In this document: positions 57,198 to 64,000 of the stretch, one piece after another | How the letters are laid out: every line of letters starts with the position of its first letter | Numbering within the stretch: position 1 is the stretch's first letter | Assembly (NCBI RefSeq): GCF_000834655.1 | Contig: NZ_JXQQ01000008.1 | Location: 62,001-126,000 of the forward strand | Reading direction: 5' to 3' | DNA from: Variovorax paradoxus | GTDB lineage: Bacteria; Pseudomonadota; Gammaproteobacteria; Burkholderiales; Burkholderiaceae_C | DNA length: 64,000 bases | The notes under the pieces: model-generated | What the model was told of the DNA's origin: nothing | What the model saw: only the letters and a program-made list of their open reading frames with translations | The model's database searches: none | Translations under genes and position numbers: made by a program

Positions 57198-57290
57198 GGA
57201 AAACTCCAGGAATGGTTGGGACTGCGGGCCACTATAGGCGGGCGTCCCGCCCGGTCTTGTAACAACACAGCCGACGACGGTCCATGGCCA

Positions 57291-58274
57291 TCACTCGGGT
57301 TTCGCGCCCGATGCCTTGACCGCCGCGCCCCACAGTCCGATCTCGCTCGCCACGAAGCGGTCGAATTCGGCGCCGCTCGTCGGCGCAGGTTCGGAGCCGC
57401 GCTCGCGGATGAAGCGCGCCATCTGCTCGCTCTTGAGGATGTCGGTCACCTCGTGGTTCAGCCGTTCGACGATGTCGGGCGGCGTGCCGCGCGGCGCCAT
57501 CAGGCCGAGCCAGCCGACGGCTTCGAAGTTCTTCGTGCCTGCCACGCCGCTTTCGCGCACGGTGGGCACCTCGGGCAATTGCGACGAGCGCGTGGCGGAA
57601 GTCACCGCGAGCGCAACGGCCTTTCCCGCCTTGATGTGCGGCAGCGCGGCCGTCACCGAATCGATCATCAGCGGCACCTGGTTGCCCAGGAAGTCCGACT
57701 GCGCCGGCCCGCTGCCGCGGTACGGAATGTGCGTGATGAACACGTGCGCCGCCGACTTGTACATCTCGCCCGACAGGTGCTGCGTGCCGCCGATGCCGGC
57801 GCTCGCGTAGCTGAGCTTTCCGGGCTCGGCCTTGGCACGTGCCGTGAGGTCGGCCAGCGTGCGGATGCCGCTCTCGGGCGTGGCCAGAAACACCAGCGGC
57901 ACCTTCGCGACGAGCGAGATGCCGACCAGGTCGCGGCGCGGATCGAAGCCCGGCTTGGCATAGAGCGTCTGGTTCACCGCCATCGCGCTCCCGGCCACCA
58001 CCAGCGTGTAGCCGTCGGGCGGCGCGCGCACCACGAACTCGGTGCCGATGTTGCTGCCCGCCCCGGCCTTGTTGTCGATGATCACGGGCTGGCCCAGCCG
58101 CTTGCCCAGTTGCTCTGCGAGCGCGCGGGCGAAGATGTCGGTGGCCTGTCCCGACGGGAAAGGCACGACCAGCTTGACGGGCCTGTCAGGCCATGCGGCG
58201 GCTTGGGCAAGGCCCGCGCCGCCCAGCAGCATCGCTGCGGCGGCAAGTGCGGTGGCGATGTGTCGGCGCTGCAT
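57291..58274 (-). CDS. Bug family periplasmic substrate-binding protein
   Basis: 327-residue exported binding protein. Signal peptide ends near AQAA; the mature domain has [41 protein letters not shown] and [11 protein letters not shown]. Ligand probably a carboxylate. Its start is only six bases after the topB stop on the same strand, so it may share a transcript with topoisomerase III, an odd pairing. No TctA/TctB partner is in the window. Confidence 0.92.
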   Translation of the reverse strand: MQRRHIATALAAAAMLLGGAGLAQAAAWPDRPVKLVVPFPSGQATDIFARALAEQLGKRLGQPVIIDNKAGAGSNIGTEFVVRAPPDGYTLVVAGSAMAVNQTLYAKPGFDPRRDLVGISLVAKVPLVFLATPESGIRTLADLTARAKAEPGKLSYASAGIGGTQHLSGEMYKSAAHVFITHIPYRGSGPAQSDFLGNQVPLMIDSVTAALPHIKAGKAVALAVTSATRSSQLPEVPTVRESGVAGTKNFEAVGWLGLMAPRGTPPDIVERLNHEVTDILKSEQMARFIRERGSEPAPTSGAEFDRFVASEIGLWGAAVKASGAKPE

Positions 58275-58280
58275 GCCGCG

Positions 58281-61247
58281 TCAGGCCGCGTCGGGCGCCG
58301 AGAGGTGCTTGCCCACGATGCCCGCGAGTTCGAACATCGTCACCTGGTCCTTGCCGAACACCGGCTTCAACTTCGCGTCGGCATTGATCGCGCGCTTGTT
58401 GGTCGCGTCCTGCAGGCCGTTGGCCTTGATGTAGTCCCACAGCTTCTTGATGACCTCGGTGCGCGCCACCGGTTCGGCGCCGATCACCGCGGCCAGCGAG
58501 TCGCTGGGCTTGAGGCCCGCGCCCGGCTTGCGCGGCGCGGCCGCCTTCTTTGCCGCCGGTGCCTTCTTGGCCGCAGGCGTCTTCTTCGCGGCGACCTTCT
58601 TGGCGGCCGCGGTCTTTGCCGCCGGCTTGCCGAAGGTCTTGCGCGGCGGGAACTTGCTGCCTCCCTCGCGCGGCGCGAATTCGAAGGTCACCTTGCCTTC
58701 GTCGGCGTTCCAGGTGAGGAAAGCCTTGAAGGCGCGGCGCGTGCGCATGCTCACGAACTTGTCGAGCAGGTCGGTCTTGCCGGTGGCCAGCAGCTTTTCC
58801 ATCTGCGCGCGTTCCACCGGCTGCTGCAGGATGATCTTGCCTGTCTTGAACGTGCAGCTGGGCGTCGGCTGCGCGTTGGTCGGCACCGACTTCTCGCAGA
58901 CGTAGTTGCTGCCGTGCTCGAACACCGGCGCGCCGCACACCGGGCACGGGCCCACGGTGTCCTGCTCGCTGAAGTCGACGATCTCGCCGGTGTCGCCGTT
59001 CTTGTCGTCGCCGAAGTCGAACTCCAGCTTCCAGTTCTTCGACTCTTCCTCGTCGTACTTGAGGATGATCTCGGCGGTGAAGGGCCAGCCCGCCTTGGAG
59101 CGGAAGCCTTCCAGCGGGCCGATGTGCTTGTCGCGCAGGAGCGCCTCGGCCTCGGCCACCTCGAAGGTGCGCCCGGCCGGCGACTTGCCGAACGAGAAGC
59201 CGCAGGCGTCCTCGCCCGTGCCGCTCTTGCCCACGCAGCCGTAGCGGCGGTAGTTTTCGCGCACGATGCCGCCGCAGTTGGGGCAAGGCGTCGAGAGCGT
59301 GGCGTAGTCGCCCGGCACGGTGTCGCGGTCGTACTCCTTGGCCTTCTTGACGATGTGCTCGGTCATCTGGGCGATCTCGCGCATGAAGGCATCGCGGCTC
59401 AAGGCGCCCTTCTCCATCTGCGCGAGCTTGTATTCCCACTCGCCGGTGAGCTCGGCCTTGGAGAGTTCTTCCACGCCCAGGCCGCGCAGCAGCGTCATGA
59501 GCTGGAAGGCCTTGGCCGTCGGAATCAGCTCGCGGCCTTCGCGCAGCATGTACTTCTCGGTGATCAGCCCTTCGATGGTGGCCGCGCGCGTGGCTGGCGT
59601 GCCCAGGCCCTTCTCCTGCATCGCTTCGCGCAGCTCGTCGTCGTCGATGGTCTTGCCCGCGCCTTCCATGGCGCCGAGCAGCGTCGCTTCGGAGTAGCGC
59701 GCGGGCGGGCGCGTCTTCAGGCCCTTGGTGTCTGCCGACTCGGTGCGGACGATCTCGCCCGGCTTCACCGGCACGAGGCGCTTGCCGTCCTTGTCGTCTT
59801 CCTTCTCGTCGTCCTGGGCTTCCTTGCCATAGATGGCGAGCCAGCCCGGCTTGACCAGCACCTTGCCGTCGGTGCGGAACGGGTACTTCTTGCCCCCCTC
59901 TTCCACCGTGCTGATGCGCGTGGTGACCTGGTATTCGGCGCTCGGGAAGAACACCGAGAGAAAGCGCCGCACGACGAAGTCGTAGAGCTTCTGCTCGGCT
60001 TCGCTCAGGCCGCTGGGGGCCTGCAGCGTCGGGATGATCGCAAAGTGATCCGACACCTTGGCGTTGTCGAAGATGCGCTTGTTGGGCTTGACGTAGTTGC
60101 CGTCGACCGCCTGCTTGGCGAACGGCGCCAGGTGCTTCATGCCGCTGTTGGCCAGCATGCCCATGGTGTCCTTGACCACCGGGAGATAGTCTTCGGGCAG
60201 CGCGCGCGAATCGGTACGCGGGTAGGTCAGCGCCTTGTGGCGTTCGTACAGGCTCTGCGCCAGCGCCAGCGTGGTCTTGGCGCTGAAGCCGAAGCGGCCG
60301 TTGGCCTCGCGCTGCAGCGAGGTCAGGTCGAACAGCATCGGCGAGGCCTGCGTGGTGGGCTTGCTCTCCTCGGTCACCGTGGCGGGCTTGCCGCGCGCGG
60401 CGTTGGCGATGGCGATGGCTTCCTGCTCGTTCCAGACGCGGTCTGCGCGCTGCTCGGCATCGGGTTCGCCGTTGGCCAGAAGCGGCGCATTCGCCTTCTT
60501 CCAGTCGGGGTTGAACCACTTGCCCGGGTACTCGCCCGCCTCGGCCGCGAAGCTGCCGTGGATTTCCCAGTAGTCGCGCGAGACGAACTTGCGGATCTGC
60601 TCCTCGCGCTCCACCACCACCGACAGCGTCGGCGTCTGCACGCGGCCCACGGTTGTGAGGAAGAAGCCGCCGTCGCGCGAATTGAATGCCGTCATGGCGC
60701 GCGTGCCGTTGATGCCCACCAGCCAGTCGGCCTCCGAGCGCGAACGCGCGGCGTCGGCCAAGCCCTGCATCTGCTTTTCGGTACGCAGCGCATCGAAGCC
60801 GTCGCGGATCGCCTGCGGCGTCATCGACTGCAGCCACAGGCGCTTGACCGGCTTGCCCAGCGGGCTCTTGCCGCCGGCGTACTGCTCGATCAGCCGGAAG
60901 ATCAGCTCGCCCTCGCGGCCCGCGTCGCAGGCGTTGATGAGTTGCGTCACGTCCTTGCGCTTGGCCTGCTTGACCACCGCGTTCAGGCGCGTCTTGGTCT
61001 TGTCGACCGGCTTCAGGTCGAAGTGCGGCGGGATCACGGGGAGGTTGGCGAAGCTCCACTTGCCCCGCTTGACGTCGAACTCCTCGGGCGCCTGGATTTC
61101 GACCAGGTGACCGACAGCGCTGGTCACGACATAGCTGTCGTTCTCGAAATGCTCGTCATGTTTGTCGAATTTGCCGGCCACCGGCGTGAGGGCACGGACG
61201 ATGTCCTGTGCCACCGACGGCTTTTCTGCGATTACCAACGTCTTCAT
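58281..61247 (-). CDS. topB: DNA topoisomerase III with histone H1-like tail and SWIB domain
   Basis: 988-residue type IA topoisomerase. It opens MKTLVIAEKPSVAQDIVRAL (Toprim), acidic residues in CDAGREGELIFR, and catalytic Tyr342 in TYPRTDS. Two Cys-rich zinc elements follow (CPNCGG; CPVCGAPVFEHGSNYVC). After about residue 867 comes a Lys/Ala/Pro-rich stretch (AAKKVAAKKTPAAKKAPAAK) of about 45 residues, like the tail of histone H1, then a SWIB domain (about 912-988; VARTEVIKKLWDYIKANGLQ, KRAINADAKLKPVFGK, FELAGIVGKHL). E. coli TopB is 653 residues, so this enzyme is about 335 longer. ATG 61247 is the normal family start. Divergent from a SET-domain gene. Confidence 0.95.
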   Translation of the reverse strand: MKTLVIAEKPSVAQDIVRALTPVAGKFDKHDEHFENDSYVVTSAVGHLVEIQAPEEFDVKRGKWSFANLPVIPPHFDLKPVDKTKTRLNAVVKQAKRKDVTQLINACDAGREGELIFRLIEQYAGGKSPLGKPVKRLWLQSMTPQAIRDGFDALRTEKQMQGLADAARSRSEADWLVGINGTRAMTAFNSRDGGFFLTTVGRVQTPTLSVVVEREEQIRKFVSRDYWEIHGSFAAEAGEYPGKWFNPDWKKANAPLLANGEPDAEQRADRVWNEQEAIAIANAARGKPATVTEESKPTTQASPMLFDLTSLQREANGRFGFSAKTTLALAQSLYERHKALTYPRTDSRALPEDYLPVVKDTMGMLANSGMKHLAPFAKQAVDGNYVKPNKRIFDNAKVSDHFAIIPTLQAPSGLSEAEQKLYDFVVRRFLSVFFPSAEYQVTTRISTVEEGGKKYPFRTDGKVLVKPGWLAIYGKEAQDDEKEDDKDGKRLVPVKPGEIVRTESADTKGLKTRPPARYSEATLLGAMEGAGKTIDDDELREAMQEKGLGTPATRAATIEGLITEKYMLREGRELIPTAKAFQLMTLLRGLGVEELSKAELTGEWEYKLAQMEKGALSRDAFMREIAQMTEHIVKKAKEYDRDTVPGDYATLSTPCPNCGGIVRENYRRYGCVGKSGTGEDACGFSFGKSPAGRTFEVAEAEALLRDKHIGPLEGFRSKAGWPFTAEIILKYDEEESKNWKLEFDFGDDKNGDTGEIVDFSEQDTVGPCPVCGAPVFEHGSNYVCEKSVPTNAQPTPSCTFKTGKIILQQPVERAQMEKLLATGKTDLLDKFVSMRTRRAFKAFLTWNADEGKVTFEFAPREGGSKFPPRKTFGKPAAKTAAAKKVAAKKTPAAKKAPAAKKAAAPRKPGAGLKPSDSLAAVIGAEPVARTEVIKKLWDYIKANGLQDATNKRAINADAKLKPVFGKDQVTMFELAGIVGKHLSAPDAA

Positions 61248-61271
61248 CAACAATTCCTAAAAAAGTTCAGG

Positions 61272-61350
61272 CCGGCGCCGAGCCGCCTCAAGGCGGCTTG
61301 CGGCCCCCTCGGGGGGCAGCGACGACACGCAGTGCGGGAGCGTGGGGGCC
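61272..61350. repeat. Comamonadaceae-type GC-rich palindromic intergenic repeat
   Basis: AGCCGCCT-CA-AGGCGGCT at 61281-61298 and GCCCCC/GGGGGC at 61303-61317 make two adjacent hairpins, followed by GCAGCGACGACACGCAGTGC and GGGAGCGTGGGGGCC. It is a different element from copies A-C but has similar parts. I have seen closely similar elements between genes of Acidovorax and Variovorax. Position: between the topB start and the SET gene. Confidence 0.75.
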
Positions 61351-61353
61351 ACA

Positions 61354-61359
61354 TACAAT
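61354..61359 (+). promoter_or_regulatory. possible -10 box for the SET-birA unit
   Basis: TACAAT at 61354-61359 just after the repeat and just before the Z-DNA-prone tract. No good -35 at the standard distance. If used, the transcript would begin inside the alternating tract. Confidence 0.35.
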
Positions 61360-61370
61360 CTGCGGCTTCC

Positions 61371-61407
61371 CGCGTGTGCGCACGCGCACACGCGCATGTG
61401 TGCATAT
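61371..61407. other. 37-base alternating purine-pyrimidine (Z-DNA-prone) tract
   Basis: From 61371 to 61407 every base alternates pyrimidine and purine (CG, TG, CA and TA steps) without one break. CG/CA repeats of this length are strong candidates for left-handed DNA under negative supercoiling. The tract sits 21 bases before the SET gene start and about 124 bases from the topB start. Confidence 0.85.
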
Positions 61408-61428
61408 TCAAACTAACAGACTTCGGCG

Positions 61429-62058
61429 ATGCCTTCCAAATCCCCACAATTCGCCGGCCGCCGCATCCAGATGCGGCGCTCGGATGTCCATGGCAACGGC
61501 GTGTTCGCCGTACAGGACCTGGCCGAAGGCGAAACGCTGATCGAATACAAGGGCGAGGTCATCAACTGGAAAGAGGCGCTGCGCCGCCATCCGCACGACC
61601 CGGCCCAGCCGAACCACACCTTCTATTTCCACATCGACGATGGCCGCGTGATCGACGGCAACGTCAAGGGCAACGACGCCCGCTGGATCAACCACTCGTG
61701 CGAGCCGAACTGCGAGGCCGACGAAGTCGATGGGCGCGTTTATATCAAGGCACTGCGCAACATCGCTGCAGGAGAAGAGCTCAATTACGACTACGGCCTG
61801 ATCATCGACGAGCCCTATACCGAAAAGCTCCTGTCCGAATTTCCTTGCTGGTGCGGTTCCGAGCAGTGCCGCGGCACGCTCTTGACGCCCAAGGATGAGG
61901 ACGAAGAAAAGAAAAAGAAGAAGAAAGCCAGGAAGAAGGCTGAAAAGAAAAAGGCCGAGAAGAAAGAAGCCAAGAAGGCCGACAAGAAAGCCGAAAAGAA
62001 GGCTGAGAAAAAAGACGAGAAAAAGAAGTCCAAGAAGGACAAGTCCGGCAAGGATTGA
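61429..62058 (+). CDS. SET-domain protein-lysine N-methyltransferase with Lys-rich tail
   Basis: 209-residue SET protein. N-terminal VHGNGVFAVQDLAEGETLIEYKGE, the AdoMet-binding and active-site core RWINHSCEPN (88-94 for NHSCEPN), catalytic-Tyr region GEELNYDYG (115-123) and a post-SET zinc element CWC...C (Cys140, 142, 147). From about 160 to the end there are roughly 50 residues of almost only Lys, Ala, Glu and Asp (KKKKKKARKKAEKKKAEKK), probably helical. SET enzymes methylate lysines on proteins; in Chlamydia one methylates a histone-like protein. The target here is unknown. Two bases separate it from birA. Confidence 0.93.
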   Translation: MPSKSPQFAGRRIQMRRSDVHGNGVFAVQDLAEGETLIEYKGEVINWKEALRRHPHDPAQPNHTFYFHIDDGRVIDGNVKGNDARWINHSCEPNCEADEVDGRVYIKALRNIAAGEELNYDYGLIIDEPYTEKLLSEFPCWCGSEQCRGTLLTPKDEDEEKKKKKKARKKAEKKKAEKKEAKKADKKAEKKAEKKDEKKKSKKDKSGKD

Positions 62059-62060
62059 GC

Positions 62061-62873
62061 ATGGGCAACACCACGGCCGCCTGGCACGAAGACCGGATCG
62101 CCGCTGCGGTGGCGCCGCTGCTGCCCGGTTTCGCGGTCGAGGCGGTGGCCGAGATCGATTCCACCAACACCGAACTCATGCGCCGCGCGCGCGCCGGCCG
62201 CATCGAGCCGGTGCTGCTGGTGGCCGAGCACCAGACCGCGGGCCGCGGCCGCCTTGGCCGCGCGTGGCAGAGCGCGCAACCAGGGCAGGAGCCGACGTCG
62301 CTGCTGTTCTCGCTCGGCCTGCCGCTCGCGCCGGCCGACTGGTCGGGCCTGTCGCTCGCGGTCGGTGTCACCGTGGCCGAGAGCCTCGACCCATCGGGCG
62401 TGCTCAAGATCGGCCTCAAGTGGCCCAACGACATCTGGGTGAACGACCGCAAGCTGGTCGGCATCCTCATCGAGACCGCCTTGCCGCACGCGGGCGGACC
62501 CGGTGCGCAGCGCTACGTGGTGATCGGCATCGGCATCAACATCGGCGCGCGCGAAGCCGACGGCATGCGCACACCGCCGGCCTGGCTGAATCAGTGGCGC
62601 CCCGATGCGACCGCGCCCGAGGTGCTGCGCGAGCTGGCCGAGCCGCTGGTGCGCAGCGTGCTCGCCTTCGAGGCGCAAGGCTTCGCGCAATTTGCCGAAC
62701 GCTTTGCCGCGCGCGACGTGCTGCGCGGCCGCGAGGTGGTGCTCAGCGACGGCACCGCGGGACTCTGCGAAGGCGTGGCCTGGAGCGGCGAACTGCAGGT
62801 GCGCACGGCCGAGGGCCTGCAGATCATTACGAGCGACGAAGTGAGCGTGCGCCCTCGCGGCATGGCTTTCTGA
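62061..62873 (+). CDS. birA: biotin--[acetyl-CoA-carboxylase] ligase
   Basis: 270-residue class I biotin protein ligase, lacking the N-terminal DNA-binding domain of E. coli BirA. STNTELMRRA, EHQTAGRGRLGRAWQS (biotinyl-AMP loop) and KWPNDIWV (biotin and ATP site) are typical. It attaches biotin to a lysine of carboxyl carrier proteins. The start is two bases after the SET gene stop, so both lysine-modifying enzymes are probably cotranscribed. Confidence 0.95.
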   Translation: MGNTTAAWHEDRIAAAVAPLLPGFAVEAVAEIDSTNTELMRRARAGRIEPVLLVAEHQTAGRGRLGRAWQSAQPGQEPTSLLFSLGLPLAPADWSGLSLAVGVTVAESLDPSGVLKIGLKWPNDIWVNDRKLVGILIETALPHAGGPGAQRYVVIGIGINIGAREADGMRTPPAWLNQWRPDATAPEVLRELAEPLVRSVLAFEAQGFAQFAERFAARDVLRGREVVLSDGTAGLCEGVAWSGELQVRTAEGLQIITSDEVSVRPRGMAF

Positions 62874-62882
62874 ACAACACCC

Positions 62883-63080
62883 ATGAAATTGCGCCTGGCA
62901 TTGATCGTCCTGCTGCTGGCCAACGCCGGCTACTTCCTGTGGGCACGCGGCGACCTGGTGGGCTTCGGCCTCGCGCCGGCGAGCCTCAGCGAGCGCGAGC
63001 CGCAGCGCATGGCGCGGCAGATCAAGCCCGAGTGGGTGCAGGTGCGCAAGGACGCGAAGGCGGGGGCGCCGGCGCCTTGA
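62883..63080 (+). CDS. small single-pass membrane protein
   Basis: 65-residue protein: MKLRLALIVLLLANAGYFLW is a membrane anchor, followed by GFGLAPASLSEREPQRMARQI. The N-terminal pattern (LLLANAGYFLW...GLAPAS...EPQRMARQI) is like SPOR-domain proteins that often follow birA in Burkholderiales, but no SPOR repeat is present after residue 65. It may be a shortened member of that family. Nine bases after birA. Confidence 0.65.
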   Translation: MKLRLALIVLLLANAGYFLWARGDLVGFGLAPASLSEREPQRMARQIKPEWVQVRKDAKAGAPAP

Positions 63081-63098
63081 TCGCTTCGTCCGTTGCGC

Positions 63099-64000
63099 TC
63101 ACGAGAGCGCCCCGCTCTCGAAGCGCACCGTGAAGCGCGCCCCCGGCGGATGCTTGCCGGGGTGTGCATCCTCCAGCTTCACCTGCGCGTGGTGCTGGTT
63201 CGCGATCTCCCGCACGATCGGCAGGCCCAGCCCCGAGCCGTCGGCGTCGTTGCCGAGCACGCGGTAGAAGGGCTCGAACACCAGTTCGCGATCGGACTCG
63301 GCGATGCCCGGGCCGTTGTCTTCCACCTGCAGCAGCAGCACATGGCCGAAGGGGTCGGCCAGCACGCGCGCGGTGATCACGCCGGGGTGATCGGGCGTGG
63401 AGGGCGTGTAGTTGAGCGCGTTGTCCACGAGGTTGCGCACCAGCTCCTTCAGCAGCGTCGGATTGCCGTCGAACATCACGCCGGGCGCGCCGGCCTCCGC
63501 GCCGTCGTAGCCCAGGTCGATGCGCTTCTCGATCGCACGCGGCACCGCTTCGCGCACCACCTCGATGGTGAGACGCGCGAGGTCGCAGGGCTGGCGGTGC
63601 GAGTTGGCGCTGTTGCCTTCGGCGCGCGCGAGCGACAGCAGCTGGTTCACCGTGTGCGTGGCGCGCACGCTGGCGCGGCCGATCTGCTTGAGCGACTGCT
63701 TCAGTTCGTCGGCGTTGGCGCCCTCGCGCTGCGCGAGGTCGGCCTGCATGCGCAGCCCCGCGAGCGGCGTCTTCAGCTGGTGGGCCGCGTCGGCGAGAAA
63801 GCGCTTTTGCGTGTCGATGGAGTCGTTGAGCTTGTTCAGCAGTTCGTTGACCGACGACACCAGCGGCACCACTTCGAGCGGCACCGACGACTCGTCGAGC
63901 GGGCTCAGGTCGCCGGGGCGTCGTTCGCGGATGCGCGCCTCCACCACCGACAGCGGCTTGATGCCGCGCACCAGCGCGAGCCAGATCAGGAGCACCGCGA
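63099..64000 (-). CDS. sensor histidine kinase, TctE-like (5' end outside window)
   Basis: About 300 C-terminal residues of a membrane sensor kinase; the frame stays open to the window end. After a hydrophobic segment and HAMP-like linker (RGIKPLSVVEARIRERRPGDLSPLD), the H box is FLADAAHQLKTPLAGLR (phospho-His), then N box LVRNLVDNALNYTP, G1 VEDNGPGI and G2 GSGLGLPIV. Its closest visible features match TctE, which with TctD controls tricarboxylate uptake. That would fit the three Bug proteins of this window, but the regulator partner is not seen. Confidence 0.88.
   Translation of the reverse strand, partial: AVLLIWLALVRGIKPLSVVEARIRERRPGDLSPLDESSVPLEVVPLVSSVNELLNKLNDSIDTQKRFLADAAHQLKTPLAGLRMQADLAQREGANADELKQSLKQIGRASVRATHTVNQLLSLARAEGNSANSHRQPCDLARLTIEVVREAVPRAIEKRIDLGYDGAEAGAPGVMFDGNPTLLKELVRNLVDNALNYTPSTPDHPGVITARVLADPFGHVLLLQVEDNGPGIAESDRELVFEPFYRVLGNDADGSGLGLPIVREIANQHHAQVKLEDAHPGKHPPGARFTVRFESGALS

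Noticed and set aside
57216-61898. Very long open frame (1560 codons) on the plus strand opposite topB
   Set aside because: The product is low-complexity Arg/Leu/Val/His-rich, covers several unrelated genes on the other strand, and runs into the SET gene in another frame. It reflects codon bias.

Overview
The window looks like a chromosomal segment of a high-GC betaproteobacterium of the order Burkholderiales, most likely the family Comamonadaceae and resembling Variovorax. This rests on very high GC coding sequence, several orphan Bug-type (tripartite tricarboxylate) binding proteins, IF-1 of the longer Burkholderiales type beside dbpA, palindromic intergenic repeats of a kind I associate with Comamonadaceae, and a DNA topoisomerase III with a C-terminal SWIB domain. 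Genes are packed tightly, often with ATGA overlaps. I found no tRNA, rRNA, CRISPR array, insertion sequence or prophage. The genus is inference.

Layout. 1-9071: alpha-2-macroglobulin (5' end outside the window) and penicillin-binding protein 1C, then a secreted phytase-like esterase. 9087-10536: a quinone oxidoreductase divergent from an HxlR regulator. 10654-14269: pepP, an LRR-like protein, a MurU-type nucleotidyltransferase and a SpeD-type AdoMet decarboxylase. 14416-17652: transketolase and GAPDH. 17729-22209: two lipoproteins, a small monooxygenase, an Nramp transporter, and a cytoplasmic M4 protease (protealysin type) overlapping its emfourin-type inhibitor. 22296-25511: a tartrate module (LysR, TtuC, Bug protein). 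25609-34792: YciI, two pirins, VOC, CYTH-CHAD triphosphatase, SlyD, LysR, FMN reductase, M20 amidohydrolase and a second Bug protein. 35770-42139: a hydroxyproline degradation cluster. 42201-48477: desaturase, EamA, acyltransferase, MerR, small unknowns and a MATE exporter. 48443-50557: dbpA, infA and a small unknown. 50947-57197: MFS/MocR pair, catalase-like protein, sugar isomerase-like protein, class I glutamine amidotransferase-like hydrolase and a small lipoprotein. 57291-64000: third Bug protein, topB, a SET-domain methyltransferase, birA, a small membrane protein and a TctE-like sensor kinase that runs off the end.

How genes work together. The 35770-42139 cluster holds an epimerase, a three-part dehydrogenase (FAD subunit, 2Fe-2S subunit, FAD/NAD subunit), a DapA-like deaminase, a periplasmic binding protein and a GntR regulator. 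Together they would convert trans-4-hydroxy-L-proline to 2-oxoglutarate semialdehyde; the last dehydrogenase and the membrane part of the ABC importer are not here. An AT-rich palindrome before the first gene is a likely GntR operator. Perfect or near-perfect palindromes also lie in the LysR/ttuC, HxlR/oxidoreductase and MocR/MFS gaps.

The most unusual region is 58281-62873. Topoisomerase III carries a histone H1-like Lys/Ala tail plus a SWIB domain. It is divergent from a SET-domain lysine methyltransferase whose own tail is about 50 residues of almost only Lys, Glu, Ala and Asp. The gap between them holds a palindromic repeat and a 37-base uninterrupted alternating purine-pyrimidine (Z-DNA-prone) tract. 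The methyltransferase gene is 2 bases from the biotin-protein ligase gene. This eukaryote-like chromatin combination is my best candidate for an undescribed system; the functional link is inference.
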